This document shows, piece after piece, positions 1-8,007 of a stretch of DNA of 64,000 bases (position 1 is the first letter of the stretch; each line of letters begins with the position of its first letter). The translations under genes were made by a program, and so were the position numbers. The stretch is from DASXZH01 sp036502005 (GTDB lineage: Bacteria; Armatimonadota; Fimbriimonadia; Fimbriimonadales; Fimbriimonadaceae), in assembly GCA_036502005.1 (NCBI GenBank), contig DASXZH010000081.1, forward strand, positions 33,426 through 97,425, written 5' to 3'. The notes beneath the pieces were generated by a model that saw nothing but the letters and a program-made list of their open reading frames with translations, was not told the origin of the DNA and did not search any database.

Positions 1-138
1 TGCGGGATTTTTGTGATCGGTCTAGCCTTGTTTGCTTCCCCAATTGTTGTTATGATGCAAAGCGACTATCTCACCTCTCAATCAACGGCCCTTAAGCAAC
101 TGCCAGCCAAAGTAAAGTCGGTGGTTGTCCAGCGATGA
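1..138 (+). CDS. 3' end of an unidentified gene (truncated by window edge)
   Basis: The frame beginning at base 1 is open for 45 codons and stops with TGA at 136-138. That TGA overlaps the ATG of the next gene in an ATGA junction, the usual sign of translational coupling. The visible residues start with a hydrophobic stretch (IFVIGLALFASPIVVMM) that could be a membrane segment, followed by a polar tail. The bulk of the gene lies outside the window, so no function can be given. The coupling suggests it shares a transcript with the sugar isomerase-like gene. Confidence 0.5.
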   Translation, partial: CGIFVIGLALFASPIVVMMQSDYLTSQSTALKQLPAKVKSVVVQR

Positions 139-965
139 AACTGGCAGTTAGCATGTACAGCTACTACCGCACCGTAAAGGGCGGGGACATGGACATTCCG
201 GGCTTCATCCGCGAAGCCAAGAAAATTGGCGCACAGGGGGTTGAGCTCCTTGATTTCTTCTATACCGACGTTGAGAAGGAGCGTGCTCTTGCTTTGGAAG
301 CACTGGCGGAAACCGGCCTTCCCTGCCCAATCTTTTCCATTGCGCAGAACTTTGCCAAGAAGACTCCGGAAGAGCGGGAAGTCCAGTTAAATAAGATCAA
401 GTTTGGCGTCGACGAAGCAGGCCACTTTAATTCGGGCGTGGTGCGCGTTTTCGCGGGAGACGTTGCTGAAGGCATTACCTTCGATCAAGCTCGTGAGTGG
501 ATCGTGGAGGGCCTGGCAGAGGCCTCTATCTACGCAGCATCTAAAGGGAAGAAGCTGGCCTTGGAAAACCACGGCACTCTTGCCGGCCGCGGCGACCAAG
601 TTAAGGGTTTGATTGACGATGTTCGCGCTCGGGCGGGAAATGATGCCCTTGGCGCCAACCCGGACACAGGCAACTTTTTGCTTGTGAACCAGCCAAGCCA
701 TGAGGCGATCAAGGAAGTTGCGGGCTACGCGAACATGGTCCACTTTAAGGATTTTAGAGAAGACCCAACCGGCGAATATGTTGCCCTAAACGGGACGAAG
801 TATGTTGGCACCGCAGTCGGCGAAGGGATTGTCGATCTTCATGCGTGCCTCAGTACGCTTAAGGAAGCCGGTTTTGATGGCTGGCTTAGCATGGAATACG
901 AGGGGCGCGAGGATCCGCTGACGGCGGTTCCGAAATCCTTGGCTAACGCGAAGAAGTATTTGTAA
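135..965 (+). CDS. Sugar phosphate isomerase/epimerase (xylose isomerase-like TIM barrel)
   Basis: This 276-residue protein has the layout of the AP-endonuclease-2/xylose-isomerase-like TIM-barrel superfamily. Likely metal ligands can be read off as E144 (LALENHG), D177 (NPDTGN), H203 (VHFKD) and E254 (SMEYEG), the usual Glu-Asp-His-Glu set. Family members isomerise or epimerise keto sugars or inositol derivatives in the cytoplasm, and there is no signal peptide. The ATG overlaps the stop of the preceding gene (ATGA). The exact substrate cannot be told from the sequence. The superfamily call is firm; an inosose dehydratase or hydroxypyruvate isomerase role is equally possible. Confidence 0.85.
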   Translation: MKLAVSMYSYYRTVKGGDMDIPGFIREAKKIGAQGVELLDFFYTDVEKERALALEALAETGLPCPIFSIAQNFAKKTPEEREVQLNKIKFGVDEAGHFNSGVVRVFAGDVAEGITFDQAREWIVEGLAEASIYAASKGKKLALENHGTLAGRGDQVKGLIDDVRARAGNDALGANPDTGNFLLVNQPSHEAIKEVAGYANMVHFKDFREDPTGEYVALNGTKYVGTAVGEGIVDLHACLSTLKEAGFDGWLSMEYEGREDPLTAVPKSLANAKKYL

Positions 966-969
966 CTGG

Positions 970-1126
970 TTTGTCATCGCGAGGAGGCTCTCCGTGAGCC
1001 GACGTGGCGATCTATTCGGCAAGCTGCTTAGTCTTGAATCCGTAGGCTGGCAGGGGTTAGATTGCCGCGTCGCTCGCCAGCGCCGCGCTAAAGCTTCTGG
1101 ATGTTCCCGCTCCTTGCAATGACAAA
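970..1126. repeat. Dispersed palindromic repeat, family C
   Basis: This gene-free stretch between two convergent genes is bounded by imperfect inverted ends: tttgtcatcgcgagga at 970-985 and tccttgcaatgacaaa at 1111-1126, matching at 14 of 16 positions. The interior is GC-rich and carries further short complementary pieces. Elements with such GTCATTGCGAG-type ends occur between genes in many bacteria as non-autonomous repeats. No open frame of interest lies inside. Confidence 0.6.
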
Positions 1127-1134
1127 GTACTAGG

Positions 1135-1584
1135 TTATAGCCATTTTCTAGCCAGCACTTCCGCAACTTTCTCCAAAAAGTGTTCATCTTCCCGTTTGAA
1201 TGTGCCCACCTTGTAGCCATCGACGTCGATCTGGCCTAAAATTTCGCCATCCAAGTGGATCAAAACCACAATCTCGCTGCGGGTATCCAGGCTGCAAGAG
1301 AGGTAGTTCTCCAGTTCCCTAACATCCGAAACGACTTGATTTGAATTCTCAGCTACCGCCGTGCCGCAAACTCCCTCGCCGATTGGTATGCGCGTATGCT
1401 CGGTCGGCTCGCCCACGTATTCGTCCAGTTCCAAATCCGATCCTTCCAGTCTGTAAATGCCGCACCAATCGTATCCATCCAAGTTACTGAGCAAGCGCAT
1501 GGCCTCCTGGCGCAGTTCACCACCCCGGTTTTCGCTAGCGGAAAGGGCGTTTAGGATTAGGTTGGTATCGGCGGCGGTGATCAT
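1135..1584 (-). CDS. GAF domain protein resembling free methionine-(R)-sulfoxide reductase
   Basis: The ATG at 1584 gives 149 residues; a longer frame to 1650 would overlap the divergent gene's start. The protein is a single GAF domain. It carries two of the three cysteines of the fRMsr (MsrC/YebR) family: C73 in GEGVCGTAVA and C97 in YLSCSLDTRSEIVV. The third, normally in a VACTRIP-like stretch, is replaced (EHTRIP). fRMsr reduces free methionine-R-sulfoxide using the GAF pocket, and the two remaining cysteines are the ones nearest the proposed active site. Reductase activity is therefore plausible but unproven; the alternative is a ligand-binding GAF sensor. The gene is divergent from the hydrolase gene, with only 30 bp between the two starts. 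Confidence 0.7.
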   Translation of the reverse strand: MITAADTNLILNALSASENRGGELRQEAMRLLSNLDGYDWCGIYRLEGSDLELDEYVGEPTEHTRIPIGEGVCGTAVAENSNQVVSDVRELENYLSCSLDTRSEIVVLIHLDGEILGQIDVDGYKVGTFKREDEHFLEKVAEVLARKWL

Positions 1585-1614
1585 GTTTACATTATGGGAG
1601 GATAAACTGTTCCC

Positions 1615-2547
1615 ATGCTTCTTCCCCTGGTCCTGTTCATCACTGCCCAAACCGCGAGGCCATTACCAACTCCCAACTGGGCTACGCTCGCAGGGGATTA
1701 CAAATACACGCGGCTAAGCGCCAAAGATATTTCCAATGAAACCAAATCGGAAGAAAATGGGCACATTAAAATTAGCTTCGCGTTCAAGGGCACGCCCGGC
1801 GACACCGTTCACGGCGTTCTATTAGAGCCAAAAGGAGTTGCCTCGGTGCCAGTTGTCTTGCTTCTGCACGGACTGGGTGGAAGCAAAGATGAGATGCTTA
1901 AGGATATTGGCCCTTCGCTATTGGCTCAGGGCATCGGCTGCGCGGCGATAGACGCGCCAGGGCATGGCGAAAGACAAACGAGTGACGACCAAAAGGTGAT
2001 GCAGAGCATCGGGAGCGCATTGGTCTATTCCAAGGGCGATCTTCTTAAGTCCATAGTCACTCGTGACACAAACAATAAAGCACTGGCATTTCTGCAGAAA
2101 GCGACCATCGACGGAGTGCTCGACAACCGACATTTAATCGATTTTGTAACCTCGCGCAAGGAGGTCGACACGAAGCATATAAGTGTGTTTGGCGTGAGCA
2201 TGGGTTCAATGATGGGAGCGGTTTTGGGGCCGGTCGATCCCCGCGTTAAGTGCATGGCCCTATTGGTTGGGGGCGACCCCGTTATCGGTTTGATCCCTTC
2301 GCTTCCTGCTCAATACCAGCAAATCGCCTTCGCCGGGGCTTGCAGCCTTTATGCGCCGCATTTTGCTGGGCCGGTTCATATGATCAATGCCAGTAAGGAT
2401 TCGATCATGCCAGCTGAAGCCTCGGAAAGGCTGTTCGAGGCCTTTCCTGCGAAAACGAAAACCATTAACTATTACAACTCGGACCATTATCTGCCGGGCC
2501 CCGCCTATGTGGAAGGGGAGCAGTTTGTGGTCACGAACAGCAAGTGA
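1615..2547 (+). CDS. Secreted alpha/beta hydrolase (dienelactone-hydrolase-like)
   Basis: The 310-residue protein starts with a short hydrophobic leader (MLLPLVLFITAQTA), so export is likely. The alpha/beta-hydrolase core is clear: oxyanion-loop motif LLLHGLGGSKDE near residue 83, nucleophile elbow GVSMG with Ser195, acid candidate Asp262 (ASKDSIMP) and base His291 (SDHYLPG). This is a complete catalytic triad for an esterase or peptidase; the substrate is unknown. A GGGAGGA ribosome-binding site lies at 1596-1602, 12 bases before the ATG. It is divergently arranged with the GAF gene and may share its promoter region. Confidence 0.8.
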   Translation: MLLPLVLFITAQTARPLPTPNWATLAGDYKYTRLSAKDISNETKSEENGHIKISFAFKGTPGDTVHGVLLEPKGVASVPVVLLLHGLGGSKDEMLKDIGPSLLAQGIGCAAIDAPGHGERQTSDDQKVMQSIGSALVYSKGDLLKSIVTRDTNNKALAFLQKATIDGVLDNRHLIDFVTSRKEVDTKHISVFGVSMGSMMGAVLGPVDPRVKCMALLVGGDPVIGLIPSLPAQYQQIAFAGACSLYAPHFAGPVHMINASKDSIMPAEASERLFEAFPAKTKTINYYNSDHYLPGPAYVEGEQFVVTNSK

Positions 2548-2574
2548 GTGTGACCGAAAGTGGGAAGAGATTAA

Positions 2575-2725
2575 TTTCACGCAAAGACGCGAAGGCGCAA
2601 AGATCGCCATTCTATCTTTTGCATGGATTTACAACTTAGGCGCCGCTCCACTCCCAGTCAATAGATCGAACTTCTAAGGACCGTCGTTCTTCCGTTCTTT
2701 GCGAGCTTTGCGTCTTTGCGTGAAA
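2575..2725. repeat. Dispersed inverted-repeat element, family D
   Basis: Two perfect 16-base inverted arms, tttcacgcaaagacgc at 2575-2590 and gcgtctttgcgtgaaa at 2710-2725, enclose 119 bases in the gap between two convergent genes. This 'cacgcaaagacgc' motif is a known type of intergenic repeat in several phyla. No gene is seen inside. The element has the size and form of a small non-autonomous (MITE- or REP-like) insertion. Confidence 0.65.
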
Positions 2726-2752
2726 TGTCTTTTTGACACCGCCCCGCTACGC

Positions 2753-3877
2753 TTATCGATTCCAGAAGCGATCTCGCGCTTTTAGGGCTCTTTCGATTAG
2801 CTCTTGGTTTTCTTGCCCGGTATGGCCAACCACGTTGATGTGGCCCATCTTGCGACCGGGCTTCATTTCAGCCTTTCCATACCAGTGGACGCGAACTTGG
2901 GGGTCTTCCAAGGCTCGATTTAGGCTTTGATGCAAGTTAAAGGCGCCTTCAACGCCGAGGAGGTTTGCCATGCAAACCGGAAGATGGTCTTCAGTTGATG
3001 CGTTCGGAAAGCCCATGACCGTGCGAACATGCTGCTCAAATTGGCTGGCTGCGCCCCAATCCAAAGTGTAGTGGCCGGTGTTGTGGGGACGGGGGGCGAT
3101 CTCGTTCACCAAGCATTCTCCGTTTTCGAGCTGGAACAGTTCGACACCGAAAAGGCCGTTTCCGCCAAGTGCTTCGATAGCAGCCATGGCGATGCCACTA
3201 GCGTCGAAATGGGCGGGATAGACGAGATCGCAAACGTGGTTCTCTTGAACGGTCTCCATGGTTGGAAAGGTGCCAGCGCCCCACTCGGAAATAAAAACCA
3301 TAACGGCGAGTTCGCGTTTAAATGGCACAAACTCTTCCGCAAGCCAGCCGCCCGGTCCCCACTCACTATGCAGCCTTTCAAACTCATCAATGGTCCGCGC
3401 ATAGCGCGTGCCTTTGCCATCATAGCCCCCGAAGCGGGCTTTTAAGACCATTGGGAATCCAATGATCTCAAGCGCTTCCTCTCCCTTTTCGGTTAGGGCA
3501 GCGGCCTTGGGGCTGGGAACACCCGCTTGTCTGAGTGCTTGGCGCTGCAGAAGCTTGTCTTGAATAGCTGCGAGGGTTTCAACGTTTGGCACCAGCTTAT
3601 CTGGCTTCACTCCAGCGATCTTGAAAGCTTCTTGAATAGCGACCGCCGGGATGAACTCGTTTTCCAAAGTTACATGCTGGCACCGCCTTAGAACCTCGGC
3701 AATTTTCTCGGGATCATCCAATCGACCCTGAATTGCGTCCGCAATTTGCGAAGCCGGCGTGTCTTTGCCCGGATCTAGGGATAAGCATTTCAACCCCATC
3801 CGCTGTGCGGCCTGAATGCTCATGCGAGCAAGTTGGCCACCCCCTAGGAATCCCAGATCGTATTGGAACTCAGCCAC
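2753..3877 (-). CDS. purK: N5-carboxyaminoimidazole ribonucleotide synthase
   Basis: PurK uses ATP and bicarbonate to carboxylate aminoimidazole ribonucleotide in de novo purine synthesis. The N-terminal GFLGGGQLARM motif is the hallmark of the family. It is followed by the ATP-grasp domain (ETVQENHVCDLVYPA in the middle; VNEIAPRPHNTGH, the metal/phosphate-binding end of the fold). The length, about 375 residues, is normal. I prefer the GTG start at 3877, which overlaps the stop of the upstream gene by a few bases; a TTG at 3898 would add seven residues. It is the last gene of a fabI / formimidoyltransferase / purK operon. The partner purE is not in the window. Confidence 0.9.
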   Translation of the reverse strand: MAEFQYDLGFLGGGQLARMSIQAAQRMGLKCLSLDPGKDTPASQIADAIQGRLDDPEKIAEVLRRCQHVTLENEFIPAVAIQEAFKIAGVKPDKLVPNVETLAAIQDKLLQRQALRQAGVPSPKAAALTEKGEEALEIIGFPMVLKARFGGYDGKGTRYARTIDEFERLHSEWGPGGWLAEEFVPFKRELAVMVFISEWGAGTFPTMETVQENHVCDLVYPAHFDASGIAMAAIEALGGNGLFGVELFQLENGECLVNEIAPRPHNTGHYTLDWGAASQFEQHVRTVMGFPNASTEDHLPVCMANLLGVEGAFNLHQSLNRALEDPQVRVHWYGKAEMKPGRKMGHINVVGHTGQENQELIERALKARDRFWNR

Positions 3878-4751
3878 TAACACCCAGTCTATCGACAATC
3901 TGGTTGGGTTTAACCTGCAGGCGCTTCGCGCCTGCCACGTCCCTTTGGCGGATCACACCGATTAGCTCCGTGCCCGCGATTTTCACGTCAGCCTCGGCAG
4001 CCGCTTTCTGGATCCAATCGACAATGGGATCGACGCTGGTTAAATCTGGCAACGTTAAATTCAGGCTCACTTGAATCAGTTGTCTTGAGCTCAAGGGAAA
4101 TCCTAAAGCCCGAACGCCAAGAAATCTCTCATCGCCATCCAACCTCAGAGTTCTAATTCGCTTTGCAAGCTCCTTGGCGATAATAGGCTCTTCCGACTGC
4201 AAGTTGACATTGAACGCGATCAAGAAATCTCGAACGCCAAGAATGGTGACGCCCAAATGCGGATGGGCCAGTTTTGGCCCGAAATCCGGTCTTAGTTCCT
4301 TTCCGATCAGCCCTCCAAACCCGCCTTTCCTTAAAGACGGTAGATCGGCTTCGTGCCGGCCCTTTTCAGACCTCTCGTAGAGAAAAACGGGCAGCTCATA
4401 CTTGAGGGCGAGGTTTTGGCCAAAATTATTAACCATTTGGTCAAGTTCCGCAAACGGCACTTCCCACTCTGGCAGAGCGACAAATGGGCACACGTCCAAC
4501 GCGCCGATGCGGGGATGGACGCCAATATGGCGATTGAGGTCGATGACGCCGAATGCGAGTTCGCAAAGCTCCTCAAGCTTTGCGAAAACAAGTTCGGCCT
4601 CGCCAGAAAAGGCGGTTACAGTCCGGTTGTGGTCGATATCTGCTTCCAGATAATGGAGGGCAATGCCCTCGCCAGGAAATTGATCGCCAAATTGACGAAA
4701 CAACGTCCTTTCTCGTCCGAAAGACCAATTAGGAACCGTTAGAATGCGCAT
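3870..4751 (-). CDS. Glutamate formimidoyltransferase (stand-alone FTCD N-terminal type)
   Basis: The 293-residue protein matches the formiminotransferase half of FTCD. Motifs are VPNWSFGR at the start, EADIDHNRTVTAF near residue 37, and the active-site stretch GVHPRIGALDVCPF with His79. Family members move a formimidoyl (or formyl) group from glutamate to tetrahydrofolate in histidine breakdown. No cyclodeaminase domain is attached and no hut genes are near. Its place between fabI and purK points instead to supply of one-carbon units for purine synthesis, which is an inference. Its ATG follows the fabI stop immediately (TAAATG), so the genes are co-translated. Confidence 0.8.
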   Translation of the reverse strand: MRILTVPNWSFGRERTLFRQFGDQFPGEGIALHYLEADIDHNRTVTAFSGEAELVFAKLEELCELAFGVIDLNRHIGVHPRIGALDVCPFVALPEWEVPFAELDQMVNNFGQNLALKYELPVFLYERSEKGRHEADLPSLRKGGFGGLIGKELRPDFGPKLAHPHLGVTILGVRDFLIAFNVNLQSEEPIIAKELAKRIRTLRLDGDERFLGVRALGFPLSSRQLIQVSLNLTLPDLTSVDPIVDWIQKAAAEADVKIAGTELIGVIRQRDVAGAKRLQVKPNQIVDRLGVSG

Positions 4752-5516
4752 TTACATGCCAACAATGTTGTAGCCGCTGTCGACAAAAATGATTTGACCC
4801 GTTACACCCCGGCTGAGGTCACTCAGCAAATAAAGGCCTGAACCGGCCACTTCTTCCTGCCCATAGGGCCTCTTAAGTGGCGCCCGTTCTTGAACGTAGC
4901 CGATCATATCCAACAATCCTTTGACGCCTCTTGCGGCCACGGTGTTTACCGGTCCGGGCGATAATGTGTTGACGCGTATTCCACGTACTCCCAAATCGCC
5001 CGCTAAATATCTTACGCTTGATTCCAGGGCGGCCTTGGCCACGCCCATCACATTGTAGTTCTGAGCCCAACGCACACTGCCTATATAGCTTATGGTCACG
5101 ATGCTGGCATCGTCGTTCAGGACCGGCTCTAGGGCCTTGCTGAGCTTTACAAGCGAAAAGGCCGAGATATCCAAGGCGGTATTGAATCCGTCTTCGGAGG
5201 TGTCTATAAATCTGCCTTGCAGGTCTTCTCTTTTGGCGAAGGCAGCGGAATGGACAAAGAAATCGAGGCCGCCATATTTTGCTTTCACGTTTTCAACAAG
5301 TTTGGCGACTTCTTCTTCGTTGGCAAAATCGCAGGTAAATGGAGTGAAGGCGGATTGGCCCTCGATAAGTTTGTTGACGTTTTCTAGAGTTCGCTCATTT
5401 TGAGCGCCCACGCCGACCTGGGCACCGTTCTTCGCCGCTATTTCGGCAATTGCCCAGCCGATGCTGTTCTTGTTGGTGACGCTGAGAACGAGGCCCTTCT
5501 TTCCTTCCAATAGCAT
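4752..5516 (-). CDS. fabI: Enoyl-[acyl-carrier-protein] reductase (NADH)
   Basis: FabI carries out the last reduction of each fatty-acid elongation cycle. From the ATG at 5516 the protein has 254 residues. The SDR fold shows the FabI form of the cofactor site (NKNSIGWAIAEIAAKNGAQV) and the catalytic Tyr-(6)-Tyr-(6)-Lys arrangement typical of FabI: Y144, Y154 and K161 in SYIG...NYNVMGVAKAAL. The open frame runs 39 codons further upstream, but only the 5516 start fits FabI lengths. It is the first gene of the three-gene minus-strand operon. An essential housekeeping role is expected unless another reductase is encoded elsewhere. Confidence 0.92.
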   Translation of the reverse strand: MLLEGKKGLVLSVTNKNSIGWAIAEIAAKNGAQVGVGAQNERTLENVNKLIEGQSAFTPFTCDFANEEEVAKLVENVKAKYGGLDFFVHSAAFAKREDLQGRFIDTSEDGFNTALDISAFSLVKLSKALEPVLNDDASIVTISYIGSVRWAQNYNVMGVAKAALESSVRYLAGDLGVRGIRVNTLSPGPVNTVAARGVKGLLDMIGYVQERAPLKRPYGQEEVAGSGLYLLSDLSRGVTGQIIFVDSGYNIVGM

Positions 5517-5690
5517 AGATTTGATTATGCACTGGAAAGGGCCTTCGGCCCTGCTGAACAGAGTAACAGGGCAACGAGTAACTGATCGCATTGTCCGGTG
5601 AGAGTTCAAACTGAGTTCTTTCATCGCGTCCATTCCGTCCTCAATATTGTCTTCTTGGCGACTGGTCGAGATTATTCAATACTTACTTAG

Positions 5691-6086
5691 ATGAACGACA
5701 ATTCAATCAAATGCCTCAGTTGCGGCGCTATGAATCCCGCTGGCAGCAGAGTCTGCACTCTGTGCAACACTCCGTTGGGGCCAGCCCAGGGCATTCCCCC
5801 AACTCAGGAAGGTCAATATTATCGTCCCCCTAGCGCGGCGCAAGTTGGAAATTGGTGGGACAAGCAGGCAGCGCCGTACAAGAAAGGGAGTGCTTGGCTT
5901 TGGTTTCACGTATTTTGCTGCCAGGTTCCCGGCCTCATCGTGGCTGTGCTGCTGATAGCTTGCTGCTCTACCCAAGAGGGAAAAGATAACGGCATGAGAC
6001 TGTTGAAGTATTCTGCCATTGGCTTTGGCGTAGCCGTAGTAATAAGAATCGTTCTTATTGGCTTAGCCTTGGCCCCTCATAGATGA
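5691..6086 (+). CDS. Zinc-ribbon membrane protein of unknown function
   Basis: The 131-residue protein begins with a zinc ribbon (CLSCGAMNPAGSRVCTLC; cysteines at 8, 11, 22, 25). After a proline-rich linker come two hydrophobic segments (around residues 68-90 and 107-128). Proteins of this layout are common small membrane proteins of unknown role. Its stop overlaps the start of the DUF2752 gene (ATGA), so the two are probably made together, and both would sit in the inner membrane. I do not recognise a more specific family. Confidence 0.65.
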   Translation: MNDNSIKCLSCGAMNPAGSRVCTLCNTPLGPAQGIPPTQEGQYYRPPSAAQVGNWWDKQAAPYKKGSAWLWFHVFCCQVPGLIVAVLLIACCSTQEGKDNGMRLLKYSAIGFGVAVVIRIVLIGLALAPHR

Positions 6087-6682
6087 GTCTTACTGAAACC
6101 CATTCACAACAAGACGTTGGGCGTGAGCATCACGTGTTAGTTCTAGCCGCGTGTGCGTTTGTACTTTTGGCGGCCGCTTTTTTTCGGCTGCAACCAACCG
6201 GCGAGCATGCGGTCGTAGCTTTTGGGTATCAGCTTCCCGACGTGTGTGCTTACCGGCAAATAACGGGCCTGTGGTGCCCGGGCTGCGGCCTTACTCGCTC
6301 GTTTGTATCGCTCGCGCATGGACAGTTGGGGGATTCAGTTGGCTTTAATCCTTTGGGACCGCTGTTGTTCTTGATTGTGGCGGCTCAGGTTCCCCTTCGC
6401 TCTTTTGCCCTATTTCGGCGGGGCGCGCCGCTATCTGGTTGGATGTCAAGAGCCAATGCAGATTTCGGCAAAACGATGCTGATTGCGTTGTTGTTGCTGG
6501 GCGCGATAAGACTGCAGTGGGGACTCGCCCACCAAAACCTCATCAAGACTGACGCGGAGCCACCGGCCGATTGGGCTACGACGATTATCCTGCTGTTCGT
6601 GTCCTGGGCGTTGCTATGGGCGGGGCAGAAACTCCCGAAGCTTAGGACAGTTCTTAGGGCTAGGTTCGCTAAACAGTCTTAA
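6083..6682 (+). CDS. DUF2752 family membrane protein
   Basis: The 199-residue protein has several hydrophobic segments. The family signature GLWCPGCGLTRSFVSLAHG, followed by GFNPLGPLLFL, marks DUF2752. The paired cysteines and the TR dipeptide are the conserved core of this family, whose function is not known. The gene overlaps the upstream zinc-ribbon gene by four bases. The second half contains two further membrane segments and a basic C-terminal tail. The family assignment is good; no role can be given. Confidence 0.8.
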   Translation: MSLTETHSQQDVGREHHVLVLAACAFVLLAAAFFRLQPTGEHAVVAFGYQLPDVCAYRQITGLWCPGCGLTRSFVSLAHGQLGDSVGFNPLGPLLFLIVAAQVPLRSFALFRRGAPLSGWMSRANADFGKTMLIALLLLGAIRLQWGLAHQNLIKTDAEPPADWATTIILLFVSWALLWAGQKLPKLRTVLRARFAKQS

Positions 6683-6741
6683 GATTCGTCTTGGCTCGGT
6701 GACAGTCCGCCGTAAACCTGCCCTTCCAAGGCTGCTTCCTC

Positions 6742-6798
6742 GGGACCTCCCCCGGTTCGCGGCCTCACCGGCCCCTCCACCCGAGAGGGGCGAAGGGT
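6742..6798. repeat. Dispersed repeat, family A, copy 1
   Basis: A GC-rich segment beginning gggacctcccccggttcgcg and ending with cccgagaggggcgaagggt. Near-identical segments occur at 52600, 52748 and 62984 in this window, always just outside coding sequence. The 'cccctccacccgagagggg' part can fold on itself. It sits between the DUF2752 gene and the repeat-B copy that follows. Confidence 0.7.
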
Positions 6799-6842
6799 CT
6801 TAAGTCATTCGAAATGCTCTTAACCTAATGGGCAAGTCCCTG

Positions 6843-6891
6843 GGGCTAGGGTTTCACCCCCGGGATTCCTCACACGGAGTTCGGAATGACA
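6843..6891. repeat. Dispersed repeat, family B, copy 1 (partial)
   Basis: The segment from ggctagggtttcacccccgg to cacggagttcggaatgac matches the right half of the longer copies at 21681-21765 and 59267-59345. The left inverted arm is missing here, so this is a truncated copy. Confidence 0.7.
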
Positions 6892-6952
6892 GAGGGTGTC
6901 AGGATGACATTTGGAAAAGCAAATATTGCCCGTGAACCCTAAGGATCTAAGG

Positions 6953-7177
6953 CTAAACCGCTAAGTCAAGGCCGCCGCCGGGTTCGGCAGCGATGTGTTC
7001 GACCAAGGGTTCCTCTTCAACCTCAAGTTCGTTTGTAAGCTCCACTTGGTCTTCCTTATGGGGCTTTTCTTTTTTTTCTTGAGGGTTATGTTGGCGTGCG
7101 CCATCACCGACTCGCTGCGTTGAAGACAGCGATTGCAAACTCGAGATTACGGGTTGGATTCGGTCGATGTCGCCCAC
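6953..7177 (-). CDS. Small acidic protein downstream of the FliA-type sigma gene
   Basis: The frame encodes 74 residues from a GTG, 23 bases after the sigma-factor stop and on the same strand. The N-terminus (GDIDRIQPVISSLQSLSS) is followed by a highly charged middle and an acidic tail. A perfect 16-base palindrome (7174-7189) overlaps the GTG and could hide it in a hairpin. I do not recognise the family. Its tight spacing behind a motility-type sigma factor suggests a flagellar or sigma-associated accessory protein. It could also be a chance frame. Confidence 0.45.
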   Translation of the reverse strand: MGDIDRIQPVISSLQSLSSTQRVGDGARQHNPQEKKEKPHKEDQVELTNELEVEEEPLVEHIAAEPGGGLDLAV

Positions 7178-7200
7178 GTTTTAACGTGGCACGCACCCTT

Positions 7201-7980
7201 TTACCGGGTGTGTACGCCACCCTCCTGGTGCATGAAGTTTCGCAGCCTTGTCATGGCTTGGGTATGAAGCTGATAAACGCGCGATTCGCTGACGCCGAGA
7301 ACTTTGCCGATTTCTTTGAAAGTTAAACCCTCGAAGTAGTAAAGCGCAACCACGAGTCGCTCGCGCTCCGGAAGTTTGTCCACGCCGGCAGCAAGGATCC
7401 TGCGGATCTCGCGGCCTTCGAGTTCGCCAACGGGGTTGGCGGTTTCGTCAACGATGAGTTCGACGAAGTGAATATGATCGTCGCTCTCGCCGGTGGCGAG
7501 GATGTCATCAAGGCTATAGACATTGGTTCGGCCCATCCGGACCATTAATTCGTTAACTTCGCCGATGCTAATGGAGAGGTTCTCCGCGAGCTCGTGCTCC
7601 GTTGCTGGGCGGCCAAGCTTCGTTTCCATGGCCATCATTGCTCGGTCGAGAGCCTTTAGCTTTTCTCGGATACTGCGAGGGACCCAGTCCTCGTCTCGAA
7701 GCATTTCCAAAATCGCGCCACGAATAAGAGCGATGGCGTAGGTTTCAAATTTTACGTCCCTGGTTGGGTCGAACTGATCGACGGACTTAACTAGGCCGAT
7801 GACGCCGGCGCCTATGAGATCTTCTCGGTCCATTCCACCGGGGAGGCTGGTAACTAATCGACCGGCTGTAATCTTAACGAGATAAGAATAGTGGTTGATG
7901 AGTTCCGCTCTAGCATCAGGGTTCTTGTAAACCTTGAAATCCATCCATGATCGTTTCAGTTGTTCGGGAGATAACGGCAT
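7201..7980 (-). CDS. fliA: RNA polymerase sigma factor, FliA/WhiG (sigma-28) type
   Basis: The 259-residue protein has sigma-70 regions 2, 3 and 4 without region 1. Region 2 includes DLIGAGVIGLVKSVDQFDP and FETYAIALIRGAILEMLRDEDWVPRS, the FliA/WhiG version of the core- and -10-binding helices. Region 4 has LPERERLVVALYYFEGLTFKEIG with the helix-turn-helix at the C-terminus (VSESRVYQLHTQAM). FliA-class factors direct late flagellar or developmental genes. No flagellar structural gene is in the window, so motility is inferred from the family only. It is preceded by a small two-helix membrane protein gene and followed by a small acidic frame, probably one transcript. Confidence 0.9.
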   Translation of the reverse strand: MPLSPEQLKRSWMDFKVYKNPDARAELINHYSYLVKITAGRLVTSLPGGMDREDLIGAGVIGLVKSVDQFDPTRDVKFETYAIALIRGAILEMLRDEDWVPRSIREKLKALDRAMMAMETKLGRPATEHELAENLSISIGEVNELMVRMGRTNVYSLDDILATGESDDHIHFVELIVDETANPVGELEGREIRRILAAGVDKLPERERLVVALYYFEGLTFKEIGKVLGVSESRVYQLHTQAMTRLRNFMHQEGGVHTR

Positions 7981-8007
7981 TCGATTAAAATCCTCTGTCC
8001 TTTCGCC

